Assembly: GCA_035304345.1 (NCBI GenBank)
Contig: DATGQE010000053.1
Coordinates: 1-64,000, forward strand
Direction: 5' to 3'
Length of the DNA stretch: 64,000 nt
Source: IDS-8 sp035304345
Lineage (GTDB): Bacteria > Pseudomonadota > Gammaproteobacteria > Steroidobacterales > Woeseiaceae
This document shows, in pieces, positions 37,064 to 45,686 of this stretch; within the stretch, counting starts at the first letter, position 1, and the number at the start of each line of letters is the position of its first letter. The translations under genes were made by a program, and so were the position numbers. The notes under the pieces were generated by a model that was not told the DNA's origin, searched no databases, and saw only the letters and a program-made list of their open reading frames with translations.

Positions 37064-38248
37064 ATGAAAGCGGTTGTGTGGCACGATCGCGAGGACGTGC
37101 GCGTCGACCGCGTACCCGACCCGCGCCTCGTCGAGGACAACGACGCGATCGTGCGCATCACGACGACCGCGATCTGCGGCTCCGACCTGCACCTCTACGG
37201 CGTACTGGGCCCGCTCATGGAGCCGGGCGACATCATGGGTCACGAACCCATGGGCATCGTCGAGGAGGTGGGGCCGGCAATCACGAACATCGCGGTCGGC
37301 GATCGCGTGGTGATTCCGTTCACCATCAGCTGCGGCCGCTGCTTCATGTGCGACCGGGGCCTCTACTCGCAGTGCGAGACGACCCAGGTGCGCGAGTACG
37401 GCTGCGGCGCCGCGCTGTTCGGCTACACGAAGCTGTACGGGCAGGTGCCGGGAGGCCAGGCCGAGTACCTCAGGGTCCCGCACGCGGATTTCATCCCGAT
37501 CAAGGTACCCGCGGACGGCGGCGACGATGAGCGCTTCATCTATCTTTCCGACGTCCTGCCGACCGCCTGGCAGGCCGTCGAATACGCCGCGATCCCCGAC
37601 GGCGGCAGCGTGGCGGTCTTCGGCCTCGGACCGATCGGCCAGATGAGCGCGCGCATTGCGCGCCATCGAGGGGCGCGCGTGATCGCGATCGACCGCGTGC
37701 CGGAGCGGCTCGAGATGGCGCGCCGGAACGGCATCGAGGTGCTGCACCTCGAGGACGACGAGCCGATCGGCGATCGCCTCCGTGACATGACGCAGGGCCG
37801 CGGCCCGGACGCCGTCATCGACGCGGTCGGCATGGAGGCGCACGGCTCGCCGATCACAGGCTTCACGCACCAGATGACCCGGCTGTTGCCGGACAAGCTC
37901 GCCGAGACGCTGCTGCGCAAGGCCGGTGTCGACCGCCTGGCGGCGCTCGTGGGCGCGATCGACGCGGTACGCCGCGGCGGCACGCTCTCGATCGTCGGGG
38001 TGTACGGCGGCATGCTCGATCCCCTGCCGATGCTGACCCTGTTCGACAAGCAGATCCAGGTCCGCATGGGGCAGGCGAACGTCAAGCGCTGGATCGACGC
38101 CATCATGCCCCTGCTGGCCGACGGCGCGGATCCCCTGAACGTCGGCGACCTCGCGACCCACCGGCTGCCCCTGGACGAGGCGCCGGAAGGTTACCGGATG
38201 TTCCGCGGCAAGCACGACGGCGCCGTCAAGGTGCTGCTCCGTCCGTGA
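37064..38248 (+). CDS. Zinc-dependent alcohol dehydrogenase, formaldehyde-dehydrogenase-like
   Basis: The 394-residue medium-chain dehydrogenase has the catalytic zinc Cys in TTAICGSDLHLYG (about residue 38) and His/Glu in GHEPMGIVEEVG. The four structural-zinc cysteines are in CGRCFMCDRGLYSQC, and the NAD-binding motif is FGLGPIGQMSARIA. An insertion of about 25 residues near 240-265 (HGSPITGFTHQMTRLLP) is typical of the glutathione-independent formaldehyde dehydrogenase/dismutase branch. It oxidises a primary alcohol or aldehyde with NAD(P); the true substrate is unknown. It follows the 96-residue gene closely and nearly touches the next gene, which suggests a three-gene operon. Confidence 0.92.
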   Translation: MKAVVWHDREDVRVDRVPDPRLVEDNDAIVRITTTAICGSDLHLYGVLGPLMEPGDIMGHEPMGIVEEVGPAITNIAVGDRVVIPFTISCGRCFMCDRGLYSQCETTQVREYGCGAALFGYTKLYGQVPGGQAEYLRVPHADFIPIKVPADGGDDERFIYLSDVLPTAWQAVEYAAIPDGGSVAVFGLGPIGQMSARIARHRGARVIAIDRVPERLEMARRNGIEVLHLEDDEPIGDRLRDMTQGRGPDAVIDAVGMEAHGSPITGFTHQMTRLLPDKLAETLLRKAGVDRLAALVGAIDAVRRGGTLSIVGVYGGMLDPLPMLTLFDKQIQVRMGQANVKRWIDAIMPLLADGADPLNVGDLATHRLPLDEAPEGYRMFRGKHDGAVKVLLRP

Positions 38249-38259
38249 CGAGGCACCGC

Positions 38260-38649
38260 ATGCAGGAGTACGACCCGGAACATCCGCCTCCGGCCGAGGA
38301 ATGGCTCGCCCTCGAGCCCGACGAGCGCAAGCGGCTGGTCGAGGAGTATTACTCGCGCGTCGGCGGCTACGGCGGATCGCTCGAAGTGCATGCCCGCGTG
38401 CATGCAATCATCGAGACGCAGCTCGCGCGGCAGGTGACACCGGTCAAGGCCGCGTTCGTGCGCCTGCGCGACAACGGCCTGTCGCGGCAGGACGCGATCC
38501 GCGCGATCGGGTCGGTGCTGGGGCGATACATCCGCCGCATAGAGGATCCCGAAGACCTTTCGTCGGCGGAGAACCGCGAGTACTTTTCGGCGCTGGAGAT
38601 GCTCACGGCCGATAGCTGGTTCGCGAGCCGGGCCGGCGAGCCGGTCTGA
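38260..38649 (+). CDS. Conserved hypothetical protein (YDPEH-type)
   Basis: I chose the ATG at 38260 because GAGG lies six bases upstream; a GTG at 38245 overlapping the dehydrogenase stop is possible. The 129-residue helical protein begins MQEYDPEHPPPAEEWLALEPDERKRLVEEYY. It contains HARVHAIIETQLAR and a helix-turn-helix-like LSRQDAIRAIGSVLGRYI. I have seen the YDP-H-P-EEWLALDE pattern in conserved proteins of unknown function in proteobacteria. No signal or membrane segment. Likely cotranscribed with the alcohol dehydrogenase. Confidence 0.78.
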   Translation: MQEYDPEHPPPAEEWLALEPDERKRLVEEYYSRVGGYGGSLEVHARVHAIIETQLARQVTPVKAAFVRLRDNGLSRQDAIRAIGSVLGRYIRRIEDPEDLSSAENREYFSALEMLTADSWFASRAGEPV

Positions 38650-38758
38650 GCGGTATCCCGGCCTCCCGGACGCTGTCGATCCGGCGGGTTCCCGGTCGAC
38701 CAGGGGGTGCGGGCAACGAGCTCGCGCCCGCGTTGACCGATACAAAAAGGAGCCCGAC

Positions 38759-39142
38759 GTGAAATACCTGTGCCTCGCGTGGGAAGATGAAGCGACGCTC
38801 GATGCGCTCACGCGCGAAGAATGGGATGAGCTCCGCAGGGCCACCCTCGACTACGTCGACTCGCTGCGCGCAAGCGGGCACCTGCTGGCGACGGAAGCGC
38901 TGAAGAGCGCCAGGGAAGGGGTCTCGCTGCGCATACGTAACGGCATGCTGGCGACCACCGACGGCCCCTTCACCGAGACGAAGGAGCAACTCGGGGGCTT
39001 TTTCCTGCTCGAGGCCGCCGACCTGAACGAGGCGATCCAGATCGCCTCACGCTGGCCCTCCGCCCAGATCGGCACGATCGAGGTCCGGCCCGTCGAGACG
39101 GAGCTGCGCGAGGACGGTCGCTACGCCCCGCTCCCGCCGTGA
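38759..39142 (+). CDS. YciI-like protein of the DGPF group
   Basis: The 127-residue protein starts at a GTG with AAAAGGAG upstream. It contains TTDGPFTETKEQLGGFFLLEA, the defining motif of the DGPF/YCII-related family, preceded by the strand MKYLCLAWEDE. These small ferredoxin-like-fold proteins are commonly encoded next to ECF sigma factors, but none is adjacent here, and their biochemical role is mostly unknown (a dehydrochlorinase-like His/Asp pair exists in some YciI relatives). It is convergent with the small TPR gene. Confidence 0.88.
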   Translation: MKYLCLAWEDEATLDALTREEWDELRRATLDYVDSLRASGHLLATEALKSAREGVSLRIRNGMLATTDGPFTETKEQLGGFFLLEAADLNEAIQIASRWPSAQIGTIEVRPVETELREDGRYAPLPP

Positions 39143-39183
39143 AGCCGCGGCCGTACCCCCTTGCGGCGCCCGCCGCGGCGCCT

Positions 39184-39235
39184 AAAAAAAGGGCCGGTCG
39201 CCGTCCCCGGGGGGAAATCGGGGTCGGCGACCGGC
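39184..39235 (-). terminator. Rho-independent terminator of the small TPR gene
   Basis: A long near-perfect stem, GCCGGTCGCCGTCCCC (39193-39208) against GGGGTCGGCGACCGGC (39220-39235), is followed on the minus strand by seven Ts (39190-39184). It sits 32 bases past the stop codon of the minus-strand TPR gene. Confidence 0.88.
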
Positions 39236-39267
39236 GCCATCCGCTTCCTGCGGATGTCCGACAGGGG

Positions 39268-39816
39268 CTAGCGCGCCGCGGCCGTCGCCGCCGCAGCCTC
39301 GTCGCCGTCCAGGAGCGCGAGGTTCACGGCCGGCGCTTCCAGGTAGCGGCCGAGGCGCGCAGCTTCCTGGAAGTCGCGGCGCGCACCCGCTTCATCCCCG
39401 CTGATCGCGCGCGCCACGCCGCGGTTCGCCAGCGCAACCGCACGCCCGTCGTAGCGCTTGCCACGCTCGTAGAACTGCACGATGGAGCCCGGCGGGGGTG
39501 CTTGTTCGAGCGCCGCGTCACACGCCTCGAGCGCCGCCGCGAGCTGGCCGGTCTTCGTGAGAGCAACACACAGGTTGTTGCGTGCGGCGAAGCCGGCCGG
39601 CCCGTCGTTCGATGCGGTCAGCTTCTGGATCGCGCTTTCGTACTCTCCCGCGAGCATGCGCTCACCCTCCGCCTGGTCGCGAATGACGGTCATGACGTAG
39701 GGAAGGGGTTGCTGCTGCCCGGCCAACGCGTCGCGATCCACCGTACCCGCAGCCAGCACCAGGAGGCACACGCCGATCCTGCCGCCGAGGCGTGATGCAT
39801 TTTTCGTCGTCGTCAT
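39268..39816 (-). CDS. Secreted small TPR-containing protein
   Basis: The 182-residue protein has an N-terminal hydrophobic export segment (LGGRIGVCLLVLAAGTVDRDALA). Tetratricopeptide-like helices follow: MLAGEYESAIQKL, ARNNLCVALTKTGQLAAALEACDAALEQA and ALANRGVARAISGDEAGARRDFQEAARLG. TPR domains mediate protein contacts; no catalytic motif is present. It is a single-gene unit with its own strong terminator, convergent with the YciI-like gene. Function is unknown, and periplasmic location is inferred from the signal. Confidence 0.85.
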   Translation of the reverse strand: MTTTKNASRLGGRIGVCLLVLAAGTVDRDALAGQQQPLPYVMTVIRDQAEGERMLAGEYESAIQKLTASNDGPAGFAARNNLCVALTKTGQLAAALEACDAALEQAPPPGSIVQFYERGKRYDGRAVALANRGVARAISGDEAGARRDFQEAARLGRYLEAPAVNLALLDGDEAAAATAAAR

Positions 39817-39917
39817 GACAGTTGCTCCTCATGGAAGTGTCGATCCGGACGCATCGTTGCGTCGGTGCTCACGCTAATTGCGGAGAGGCACGTTCGGCAA
39901 ACGCGTAAAACTCGAGC

Positions 39918-40814
39918 TCATGTTGAGCTTTTTTCATGACCGCAACCGAACGTTCGTAACATCCACTCCCGCAGCGCACGCACGTCCTCCCGCTGCAGGT
40001 CCTCGTGGCGGCACACGAAGTAGTAACCGCTGCGCGTGAGAAGCGTGTGCTCCGAAAGCCTGACGAGGCTGCCCGAGCGGAACCAGGCGTCGCTCAGCGG
40101 GACGGGTACGAGCGCGGCGCCCAGCCCCCGCTCGGCGGCGCGCGCTACCGCGATCATCGAATCCAGCTTGAGCACGTGACGGGGCTTCAGCGGGGGGCGC
40201 CCGGCGGATGCCGCCCATTCGCGCCAGGCGCCCGCGCGGCTCGTGTGCACGATGATCGGGAACTCGCCTTCGTCGAACGCCCAGCGCCCCGCGAAATCGG
40301 CCGAGGCCGCTGGAACGAGCGCGAGCGGCAGCAGGCGCTCCGCATGGAATCCGGGCGGCGGCACGCGAAACAGCCGGACGGAGACGTCGAACTCGGACGG
40401 GTGACGCTCCGAGCTTTCGTCACTGGTGTCGACGTGCAGGTCGAAACCCGGATGTGCCTGGGTGAACTCCGGCAGTCGCGGCACGAACATCTCGCTCGCG
40501 AAGAACGGCTGCACGGAAATGCGCAACGAGCGCCGGCCGACCCGGCGGGAGAATCCGCGCGTGACCGCATCGATGCGCCGGATCAGGGGATCGACTTCCG
40601 CGAACAACCGTGCGCCCTCCTCGGTCAGCTCGAGCGCGCTCGGCTTGCGTACGAACAGCGCCACTTCGAGCTCGCGCTCGAGGCTCCTGATCTGGTGGCT
40701 GACCGCGGACGTGGAGACGAACAGCTCCTCGGCCGCGCGCCTGAAGCTCAGGCGGCGTCCTGCGACACAGAAAAAGCGCAGGCCGCGCAAGGACACGTTC
40801 CTGCCGGCCATCAT
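39918..40814 (-). CDS. LysR-family transcriptional regulator (GcvA-like)
   Basis: I start at the ATG at 40814 (the next codon is also ATG), giving 298 residues; the longer frame upstream is low-complexity and non-coding. The winged helix is LRGLRFFCVAGRRLSFRRAAEELFVSTSAVSHQIRSLERELEVALFVRKPSALELTEEGARLF. The effector domain begins LRISVQPFFASEMFVPRLPEF and ends with a Cys/His-containing tail. The GcvA-like branch regulates amino-acid or antibiotic-resistance genes next door, but here the upstream neighbour is a glycosyltransferase gene reading the other way, 570 bases away, so the target is uncertain. Confidence 0.9.
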   Translation of the reverse strand: MMAGRNVSLRGLRFFCVAGRRLSFRRAAEELFVSTSAVSHQIRSLERELEVALFVRKPSALELTEEGARLFAEVDPLIRRIDAVTRGFSRRVGRRSLRISVQPFFASEMFVPRLPEFTQAHPGFDLHVDTSDESSERHPSEFDVSVRLFRVPPPGFHAERLLPLALVPAASADFAGRWAFDEGEFPIIVHTSRAGAWREWAASAGRPPLKPRHVLKLDSMIAVARAAERGLGAALVPVPLSDAWFRSGSLVRLSEHTLLTRSGYYFVCRHEDLQREDVRALREWMLRTFGCGHEKSST

Positions 40815-41384
40815 CCTCGATCGATCCCGTCGGCTGCTCCCTGCACCGGCGCCGCGGCGCGACGCCACGACCGGGCGGGCTTGTGCAGGAAGCATGCCAG
40901 CGCGGTTTGACAACCCGATGAAAGGAGCCCGCACGCAACCCGCTGATTCGACGGTCTGTCGCGCGCACGGCGCCCAAGCGGCCAATCCCGGCGCGCACCG
41001 CGATGACGCAAGCCTGTCGCGCCGCTGAACGATCGCGGTGCACGGGCGGGCGCCGCGGTCACACTGGCGGCGGCGGCGCTCGAGCGTCTCACCGCGCGCG
41101 AGGGTCGCGGCGGCGGCGTCCCCTACCCCCGCTGAGCGGCGTCGCCGCGCGAGCGCGCTTTGCGAACGCGCACCCGGTCGATCGCGAATCCGGCGCCGTC
41201 CCGCCCGCACCTGCCCTGTCTGGCCATCTTCCGCCGGGACATGCCATAATCGCCGGGACACCGCCCACAGGGCGCTATGCCGCCGTTCGGCCCGGCAGAC
41301 GCCACCCAGACCACAGCTCGTGGAACCATGCGGTGATTCCCAAGGATACTGTCTGTTTTTGCCCGGAAAGGGAGATCCCATGGT
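40815..41384. other. 570-base non-coding region between divergent LysR and glycosyltransferase genes
   Basis: Open frames here are Arg-rich shadows without ribosome-binding sites. I see a candidate promoter with flanking 10-base direct repeats at 41232-41260. The rest shows no recognisable RNA gene or repeat. Confidence 0.55.
41232..41260 (+). promoter_or_regulatory. Extended -10 promoter flanked by direct repeats, glycosyltransferase operon
   Basis: TGCCATAAT (41242-41250) is an extended -10. The 10-mer CGCCGGGACA occurs directly before it (41232-41241) and directly after it (41251-41260), which would place two protein sites around the RNA polymerase contact. It lies about 135 bases before the start codon. 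Confidence 0.42.
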
Positions 41385-42440
41385 ATGCGTATTGCCCAGA
41401 TTGCACCTTTGATCGAGTCCGTTCCGCCGCGGCTATACGGCGGGACCGAGCGGGTTGTTTCCTATCTCACGGAAGAGCTGGTACGGCAGGGCCACGACGT
41501 CACGCTGTTCGCCTCGGCCGATTCACAGACGCGGGCGAAGCTCGTGCCGTGCGCACCGTCGGCCCTGCGCCTGGAGCCGCGATGCCTGAGCCCGCTGCCG
41601 CACTACATGCTCATGTTCGAACAGTTGCGCAAGCGGCGCCGTGACTTCGACCTGCTGCATTTTCACATCGACTACATACACTACCCGCTGATGCGGGAGA
41701 TGGCGGTGCCGCACGTGTCCACGCTGCACGGACGGCAGGACATGTGGGACCTGGAGCCGCTGTTCCGGGAATACACCGACGTGCCGCTGGTCTCGATCTC
41801 GAACAGCCAGCGGACGCCCGTTCGGGAGGCGAACTGGGTCGGCACCGTCTATCACGGCCTGCCGCGAGACCTCCTGCCGTTCTCGCCGAAGGGCGGCAAC
41901 TACCTCGCCTTCGTGGGGCGCATCTCCGTCGAGAAGCGCCTGGACCGGGCGATCGAGATCGCCACGCGTGCCGGCCGGGAGCTCATCGTGGCGGCCAAGG
42001 TCGACAAGGCCGACCGCGAGTATTTCCAGACGGACATCAAGCCGTTGCTCGACCGCAGCCCGAACGTGCGCTTCATCGGCGAAGTCACCGACAAGGAGAA
42101 AGCCGAGTTGCTGGGCGGCGCCCTGGCGCTCGTCTTCCCCATCGACTGGCCGGAGCCGTTCGGCCTCGCGATGATCGAGGCAATGTCCTGCGGCACCCCG
42201 GTCCTCGGCTGGCATTGCGGCTCCGTGCCTGAGATCATCGTGGACGGCGTGAGCGGGCGTATCGTCGAGAGCATCTACGAGGCGGTAGCCGCCATCGACG
42301 AGCTCGCGACCTACGACCGAAAGCGCGTCCGCGAATACTTCGAATCCAGGTTCAGTGTCGAAAGGATGGCTGCCGACTACCTGGCCATTTACGAACGACT
42401 CGTCGACGGGCACGTCGCGGCCGTCCACACGGCCGCGTGA
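41385..42440 (+). CDS. Glycosyltransferase family 4 protein
   Basis: The 351-residue protein starts MRIAQIAPLIESVPPRLYGGTERVVSYL, where GGTERV forms the nucleotide-sugar acceptor loop. It has the GT-B fold landmarks LLHFHIDYIHYP, YLAFVGRISVEKRLDRAIEIA and the donor-site FPIDWPEPFGLAMIEAMSCGTPVLGWHCGSVPEII, with the E-x7-E motif intact. AAAGGGAG lies ten bases before the ATG. It is six bases upstream of the glucosidase gene, so the two are cotranscribed. This GT4/glucosidase pair occurs widely in bacteria and may make or trim an alpha-glucan or glycoside; the product is not known. Confidence 0.92.
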   Translation: MRIAQIAPLIESVPPRLYGGTERVVSYLTEELVRQGHDVTLFASADSQTRAKLVPCAPSALRLEPRCLSPLPHYMLMFEQLRKRRRDFDLLHFHIDYIHYPLMREMAVPHVSTLHGRQDMWDLEPLFREYTDVPLVSISNSQRTPVREANWVGTVYHGLPRDLLPFSPKGGNYLAFVGRISVEKRLDRAIEIATRAGRELIVAAKVDKADREYFQTDIKPLLDRSPNVRFIGEVTDKEKAELLGGALALVFPIDWPEPFGLAMIEAMSCGTPVLGWHCGSVPEIIVDGVSGRIVESIYEAVAAIDELATYDRKRVREYFESRFSVERMAADYLAIYERLVDGHVAAVHTAA

Positions 42441-42446
42441 GGGCGC

Positions 42447-44642
42447 ATGGACCGCCAGGCGACGGTCGAGCGCACGGACGAGAGCACGCGCACGAAGCGC
42501 GTCGAAACCGGGACGCACTACATACCGTCCCAGGCGGAGCCGTGGCATTACGCCCTCAAGCAGGGACAGAGCTTCGCGCTCTTCGACCAGCACGGTGACA
42601 TCGACTCGGAGCCCGATCGCGCAGACGGGCTCTATCACCGCGATACGCGGGTCCTGTCCCGCTGGCGCCTGCTGTTCAACGGCCACCAGCCGCTGTTTCT
42701 GAGCTCGACCTTGCGGGACGACAATGCCGCACTGATCGTCGACCTCACCAACCCGGACATTTTCGACGAGGATCGCCTGCTGCAGCCGCGCGACACGATG
42801 CACATCGTGCGCACGATCTTCCTGTGGGACAACGGCTGCCACCAGCGAATCGCGCTCTCGAACTACGGGCAGACCGCGCAACGCAACGTTCTCAGGCTCG
42901 AGTTCGACGCCGATTTCATCGACCTTTTCGAGGTGCGCGGCCACCGTGTCGTCGCCCACGGCAAGATGACCAAGCGGGTGGTCGACCACAACACGATCGA
43001 GTTCCGCTACACGGCGACCGACGGCCTGGAGCAGGGCACGGTCGTATCCCTCGACCCCGCACCGGACCGGCTCGACGCCTGCGCCGCCGAGTGGGACCTC
43101 AAGCTCGCACCCGGGCACCGTTACATGCTGTTCGCCCGCGTGGATCCCGTCGCGCGGAACACGTCGTCGGCTCGCTCCTTCCTCACGTCGATGCGACTCG
43201 CCCGGACGGCGTTGTCGCGCCTCTCGAGCCGCGCCACCGCGATCGAGAGCTCGAACGAGATCTTCAACGAGATCGTCCGCCGCTCGATCGCGGACCTTTA
43301 CATGCTGATCACCCAGACCGAGGACGGTCCCTACCCGTTCGCCGGCGTACCCTGGTTCTGCACGCCGTTCGGACGGGACGGCATCATCACGGCGCTCGAG
43401 ATGCTGTGGGTCGACCCGGGGGTCGCCCGCGGCGTGCTGCAGTTCCTCGCCCGCACGCAGGCCCAGCACGAGGACAAGATGGCCGATGCGGAACCCGGCA
43501 AGATCCTGCACGAGATGCGTCATGGCGAGCTGGCACGCATCGGCGAAGTGCCGTTCCTGCGCTATTACGGGACGGTCGACGCGACGCCGCTGTTCGTGCT
43601 GCTCGCCGGCCGCTATTTCGAGCGCACCGGCGATGCGGAAACGTTGCGGAGCATCTGGCCGAACATCATGGCGGCGCTGCGCTGGATCGACGGTCCGGGC
43701 GACCCGGACGGCGACGGCTTCGTGGAGTATCACTCGCAGCGAGCCGACGGCCTGGTCAACCAGGGATGGAAGGACTCCTCGGATTCGGTGTTCCACGCGG
43801 ACGGCACGCTCGCGCAGGGGCCGATCGCGCTGGTCGAGGTCCAGGCTTACGTGTACGCGGCGAAACAGTCCATCGCCCGGGTGGCGCGCACGCTCGGCCA
43901 TCACGCCGATGCGGCCCGGCTGGCGACCGAAGCCGAAGCGCTGCGCGTGCGCTTCGAGCAGACGTTCTGGTCCGAGAAGCTCGGCACGTACGTGCTGGCG
44001 CTCGACGGCGAGAAGCGGCCGTGCGAGGTGCGCAGCTCGAACGCCGGCCACGTGCTGCTTTCGGGGATCGCGTCGAAGGAACGGGCGCGGCGGGTGGCGG
44101 CGGACCTGCTCAGCCAAAGCTTCTTCTGCGGCTGGGGGATACGCACGATTCCCGCCGGCGAGGCACGTTTCAACCCGATGTCCTACCACAACGGGTCCGT
44201 CTGGCCGCACGACAACGCCCTGATCGCGCTGGGACTCGCGAACTACCAGCACACGCACGCCGTGCAGGACATCTTCCGCGGGCTGTATCTCGCGGCCAGC
44301 TCCATGAACCTGCGGCGACTGCCGGAGCTGTTCTGCGGGTTCCGCCGGCGGCTGGGCCGCGGTCCCACCGCCTATCCCGTTGCCTGCTCGCCGCAGGCCT
44401 GGGCGGCAGCCGCGCCGCTGGCGCTGCTGCAGGCGAGCCTGGGGCTCAGCTTCGACATCCCGAACCGGGCCATCCTGATGCACCACCCGCGCCTGCCCGA
44501 GTTCATCGACGAGATCTGGCTCCGGCGCCTCAAGCTCGACGACACCACCTCGATCGACCTCCTGTTGCGCCGCCACGGCACGGACGTGGCGGTGAACGTG
44601 CTGCGGCGCGAGGGCGACGTCGTGGTGGACGTCAGGGTCTGA
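42447..44642 (+). CDS. Amylo-alpha-1,6-glucosidase-like (glycogen debranching-related) protein
   Basis: The 731-residue cytoplasmic protein has an N-terminal beta-sandwich domain typical of this family (FALFDQHGDIDSEPDRADGLYHRDTRVLSRWRLLFNG, then FLSSTLRDDNAALIVDLTNPD). An (alpha/alpha)6 barrel follows, with YPFAGVPWFCTPFGRDGIITALEMLW, GFVEYHSQRADGLVNQGWKDSSDSVFHADG and NPMSYHNGSVWPHDNALIA. The Asp of FGRDG and the Glu/Asp around NQGWKDS are likely catalytic residues by analogy with GH63/GH133-type enzymes. It follows the glycosyltransferase by six bases. It probably hydrolyses an alpha-glucosidic bond in a storage or osmoprotective glucan; that is inferred. Confidence 0.9.
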   Translation: MDRQATVERTDESTRTKRVETGTHYIPSQAEPWHYALKQGQSFALFDQHGDIDSEPDRADGLYHRDTRVLSRWRLLFNGHQPLFLSSTLRDDNAALIVDLTNPDIFDEDRLLQPRDTMHIVRTIFLWDNGCHQRIALSNYGQTAQRNVLRLEFDADFIDLFEVRGHRVVAHGKMTKRVVDHNTIEFRYTATDGLEQGTVVSLDPAPDRLDACAAEWDLKLAPGHRYMLFARVDPVARNTSSARSFLTSMRLARTALSRLSSRATAIESSNEIFNEIVRRSIADLYMLITQTEDGPYPFAGVPWFCTPFGRDGIITALEMLWVDPGVARGVLQFLARTQAQHEDKMADAEPGKILHEMRHGELARIGEVPFLRYYGTVDATPLFVLLAGRYFERTGDAETLRSIWPNIMAALRWIDGPGDPDGDGFVEYHSQRADGLVNQGWKDSSDSVFHADGTLAQGPIALVEVQAYVYAAKQSIARVARTLGHHADAARLATEAEALRVRFEQTFWSEKLGTYVLALDGEKRPCEVRSSNAGHVLLSGIASKERARRVAADLLSQSFFCGWGIRTIPAGEARFNPMSYHNGSVWPHDNALIALGLANYQHTHAVQDIFRGLYLAASSMNLRRLPELFCGFRRRLGRGPTAYPVACSPQAWAAAAPLALLQASLGLSFDIPNRAILMHHPRLPEFIDEIWLRRLKLDDTTSIDLLLRRHGTDVAVNVLRREGDVVVDVRV

Positions 44643-44682
44643 TACGCCCTATCCTCACCTGCCCGGATTGCCTTTGAGAACG

Positions 44683-45036
44683 ATGGCCTGGCCCTGGCTC
44701 ACGATCGTCGCCCGCACCATTCCCTGGGCGGAGCTCGCCCGCAACGCGCCCAAAATCATTGCCGCGTCCTCTGACCTGCTGGCAAAGCGCAACGCCGCGG
44801 CGCGCCAGGAGTTCCGCAACCCGCCGGACGAAGCGGACGAGATCGAGATGGCGGCACGGATTCGCGCGCTGGAGCAGCGCGACGCCGAGAACGCCCGCCT
44901 CATCGAGCAGCTCGCCCGGCAGGTGAGCGACCTGAGCGAAGCGGTGCAGGTGCTCGCCGCACGGTTGCGCCTGCTTTCCTGGCTGTTCGCCGCGGGTGCC
45001 GTCGTCGCCCTGGCCGCCTTGTGGCTGGCGTTGTGA
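44683..45036 (+). CDS. Small coiled-coil protein with a C-terminal membrane helix
   Basis: I use the ATG at 44683 (weak GAGA upstream); a TTG at 44668 is possible. The 117-residue protein has an N-terminal amphipathic segment (WPWLTIVARTIPWAELARNAPKII) and a charged linker. A predicted coiled coil follows (MAARIRALEQRDAENARLIEQLARQVSDLSEAVQVLAARL), then one C-terminal helix (LLSWLFAAGAVVALAALWLAL). Its last codons overlap the next gene (GTGA), so they are coupled. No characterised family recognised; a tail-anchored scaffold is plausible. Confidence 0.75.
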   Translation: MAWPWLTIVARTIPWAELARNAPKIIAASSDLLAKRNAAARQEFRNPPDEADEIEMAARIRALEQRDAENARLIEQLARQVSDLSEAVQVLAARLRLLSWLFAAGAVVALAALWLAL

Positions 45037-45665
45037 GCGACGCCCTCGACGTAGTCGATCACCTCGTGTTCGCCACGCCGGACTTCGATGCCGGCGTCGC
45101 CGAGATCCGCGAGCGCTTCGGCGTGGATCCGGTGCCCGGCGGGCACCATCCCGTGTACGGCACGCGCAATGCCCTCGTCGCGCTCGGGGAGACCCGTTAC
45201 CTCGAGATCATCGGGCCGGACCCGCAGGTGCTCGCCCGCGACGAGGTGCGGGTATTCGGGATTCACGAGCTCGAGCGCCCGCGGCTGGTTACGTGGGCCG
45301 CGCACGGCACCGACCTCGAGCAGCTCACGCGCGCGGCACGGCGCGAAGGGGTCGATCTCGGCACCGTGAGCGTCGGCAGCCGCCACCGGCCGGACGGCAT
45401 GGAGCTTACCTGGAGCTTCACGGATCCGCTGGCCGCGCGCAACGGCGGCGTGCTGCCGTTCTTCATCGACTGGGGGGATACCGAGCACCCGGCCCGGAGC
45501 CTGCCGCAGTCGTGCGAGCTCCTCGAGCTCGGCCTGTATCACCCGCACGCCGACAACGCCGCGCAACGCCTGCGGGCCATCGGCATCGAGCTGCCCGTCC
45601 ATCCCGCCGACGAGCCGCACATCACTGCCCGCATTCGCACGCCAAGCGGCACCGTCACGTTGTAG
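45033..45665 (+). CDS. VOC-family (glyoxalase-like) protein
   Basis: The start is the GTG at 45033 in a GTGA overlap with the coiled-coil gene, giving 210 residues beginning VSDALDVVDHLVFATPDFDAGVAEIRERFGV. This is the first beta-alpha-beta-beta-beta module of the vicinal-oxygen-chelate fold (His of DHLVFAT, Glu of RYLEIIGPD). A second half follows, with LPFFIDWGDTEHPA and LELGLYHPHADNAAQRLRAIGI. The pattern matches the Glyoxalase_3-type domain. It may bind a metal and act on a small organic substrate, which is unknown. Its TAG stop is the left arm of a palindrome shared with deoB. Confidence 0.86.
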   Translation: MSDALDVVDHLVFATPDFDAGVAEIRERFGVDPVPGGHHPVYGTRNALVALGETRYLEIIGPDPQVLARDEVRVFGIHELERPRLVTWAAHGTDLEQLTRAARREGVDLGTVSVGSRHRPDGMELTWSFTDPLAARNGGVLPFFIDWGDTEHPARSLPQSCELLELGLYHPHADNAAQRLRAIGIELPVHPADEPHITARIRTPSGTVTL

Positions 45666-45686
45666 GAGCCGCGCCGCGTGCTCCTA
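45663..45686. repeat. REP-like palindrome joining convergent VOC and deoB genes
   Basis: TAGGAGC (45663-45669) and GCTCCTA (45680-45686) are perfect inverted arms around a 10-base loop. The left TAG is the stop of the VOC gene and the right CTA is the TAG stop of deoB on the minus strand. Same arrangement as at 24047-24069. Confidence 0.7.

Noticed and set aside
39905..39934. Short inverted repeat AGCTC/GAGCT with T-runs beyond the LysR stop, as a terminator
   Set aside because: The stem is only five base pairs and overlaps the stop codon; too weak to call beside the strong stem at 39193-39235.
41523..44576. A 1017-codon minus-strand open frame opposite the glycosyltransferase and glucosidase genes
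   Set aside because: Shadow of two well-defined plus-strand enzymes; no ribosome-binding site or domain.
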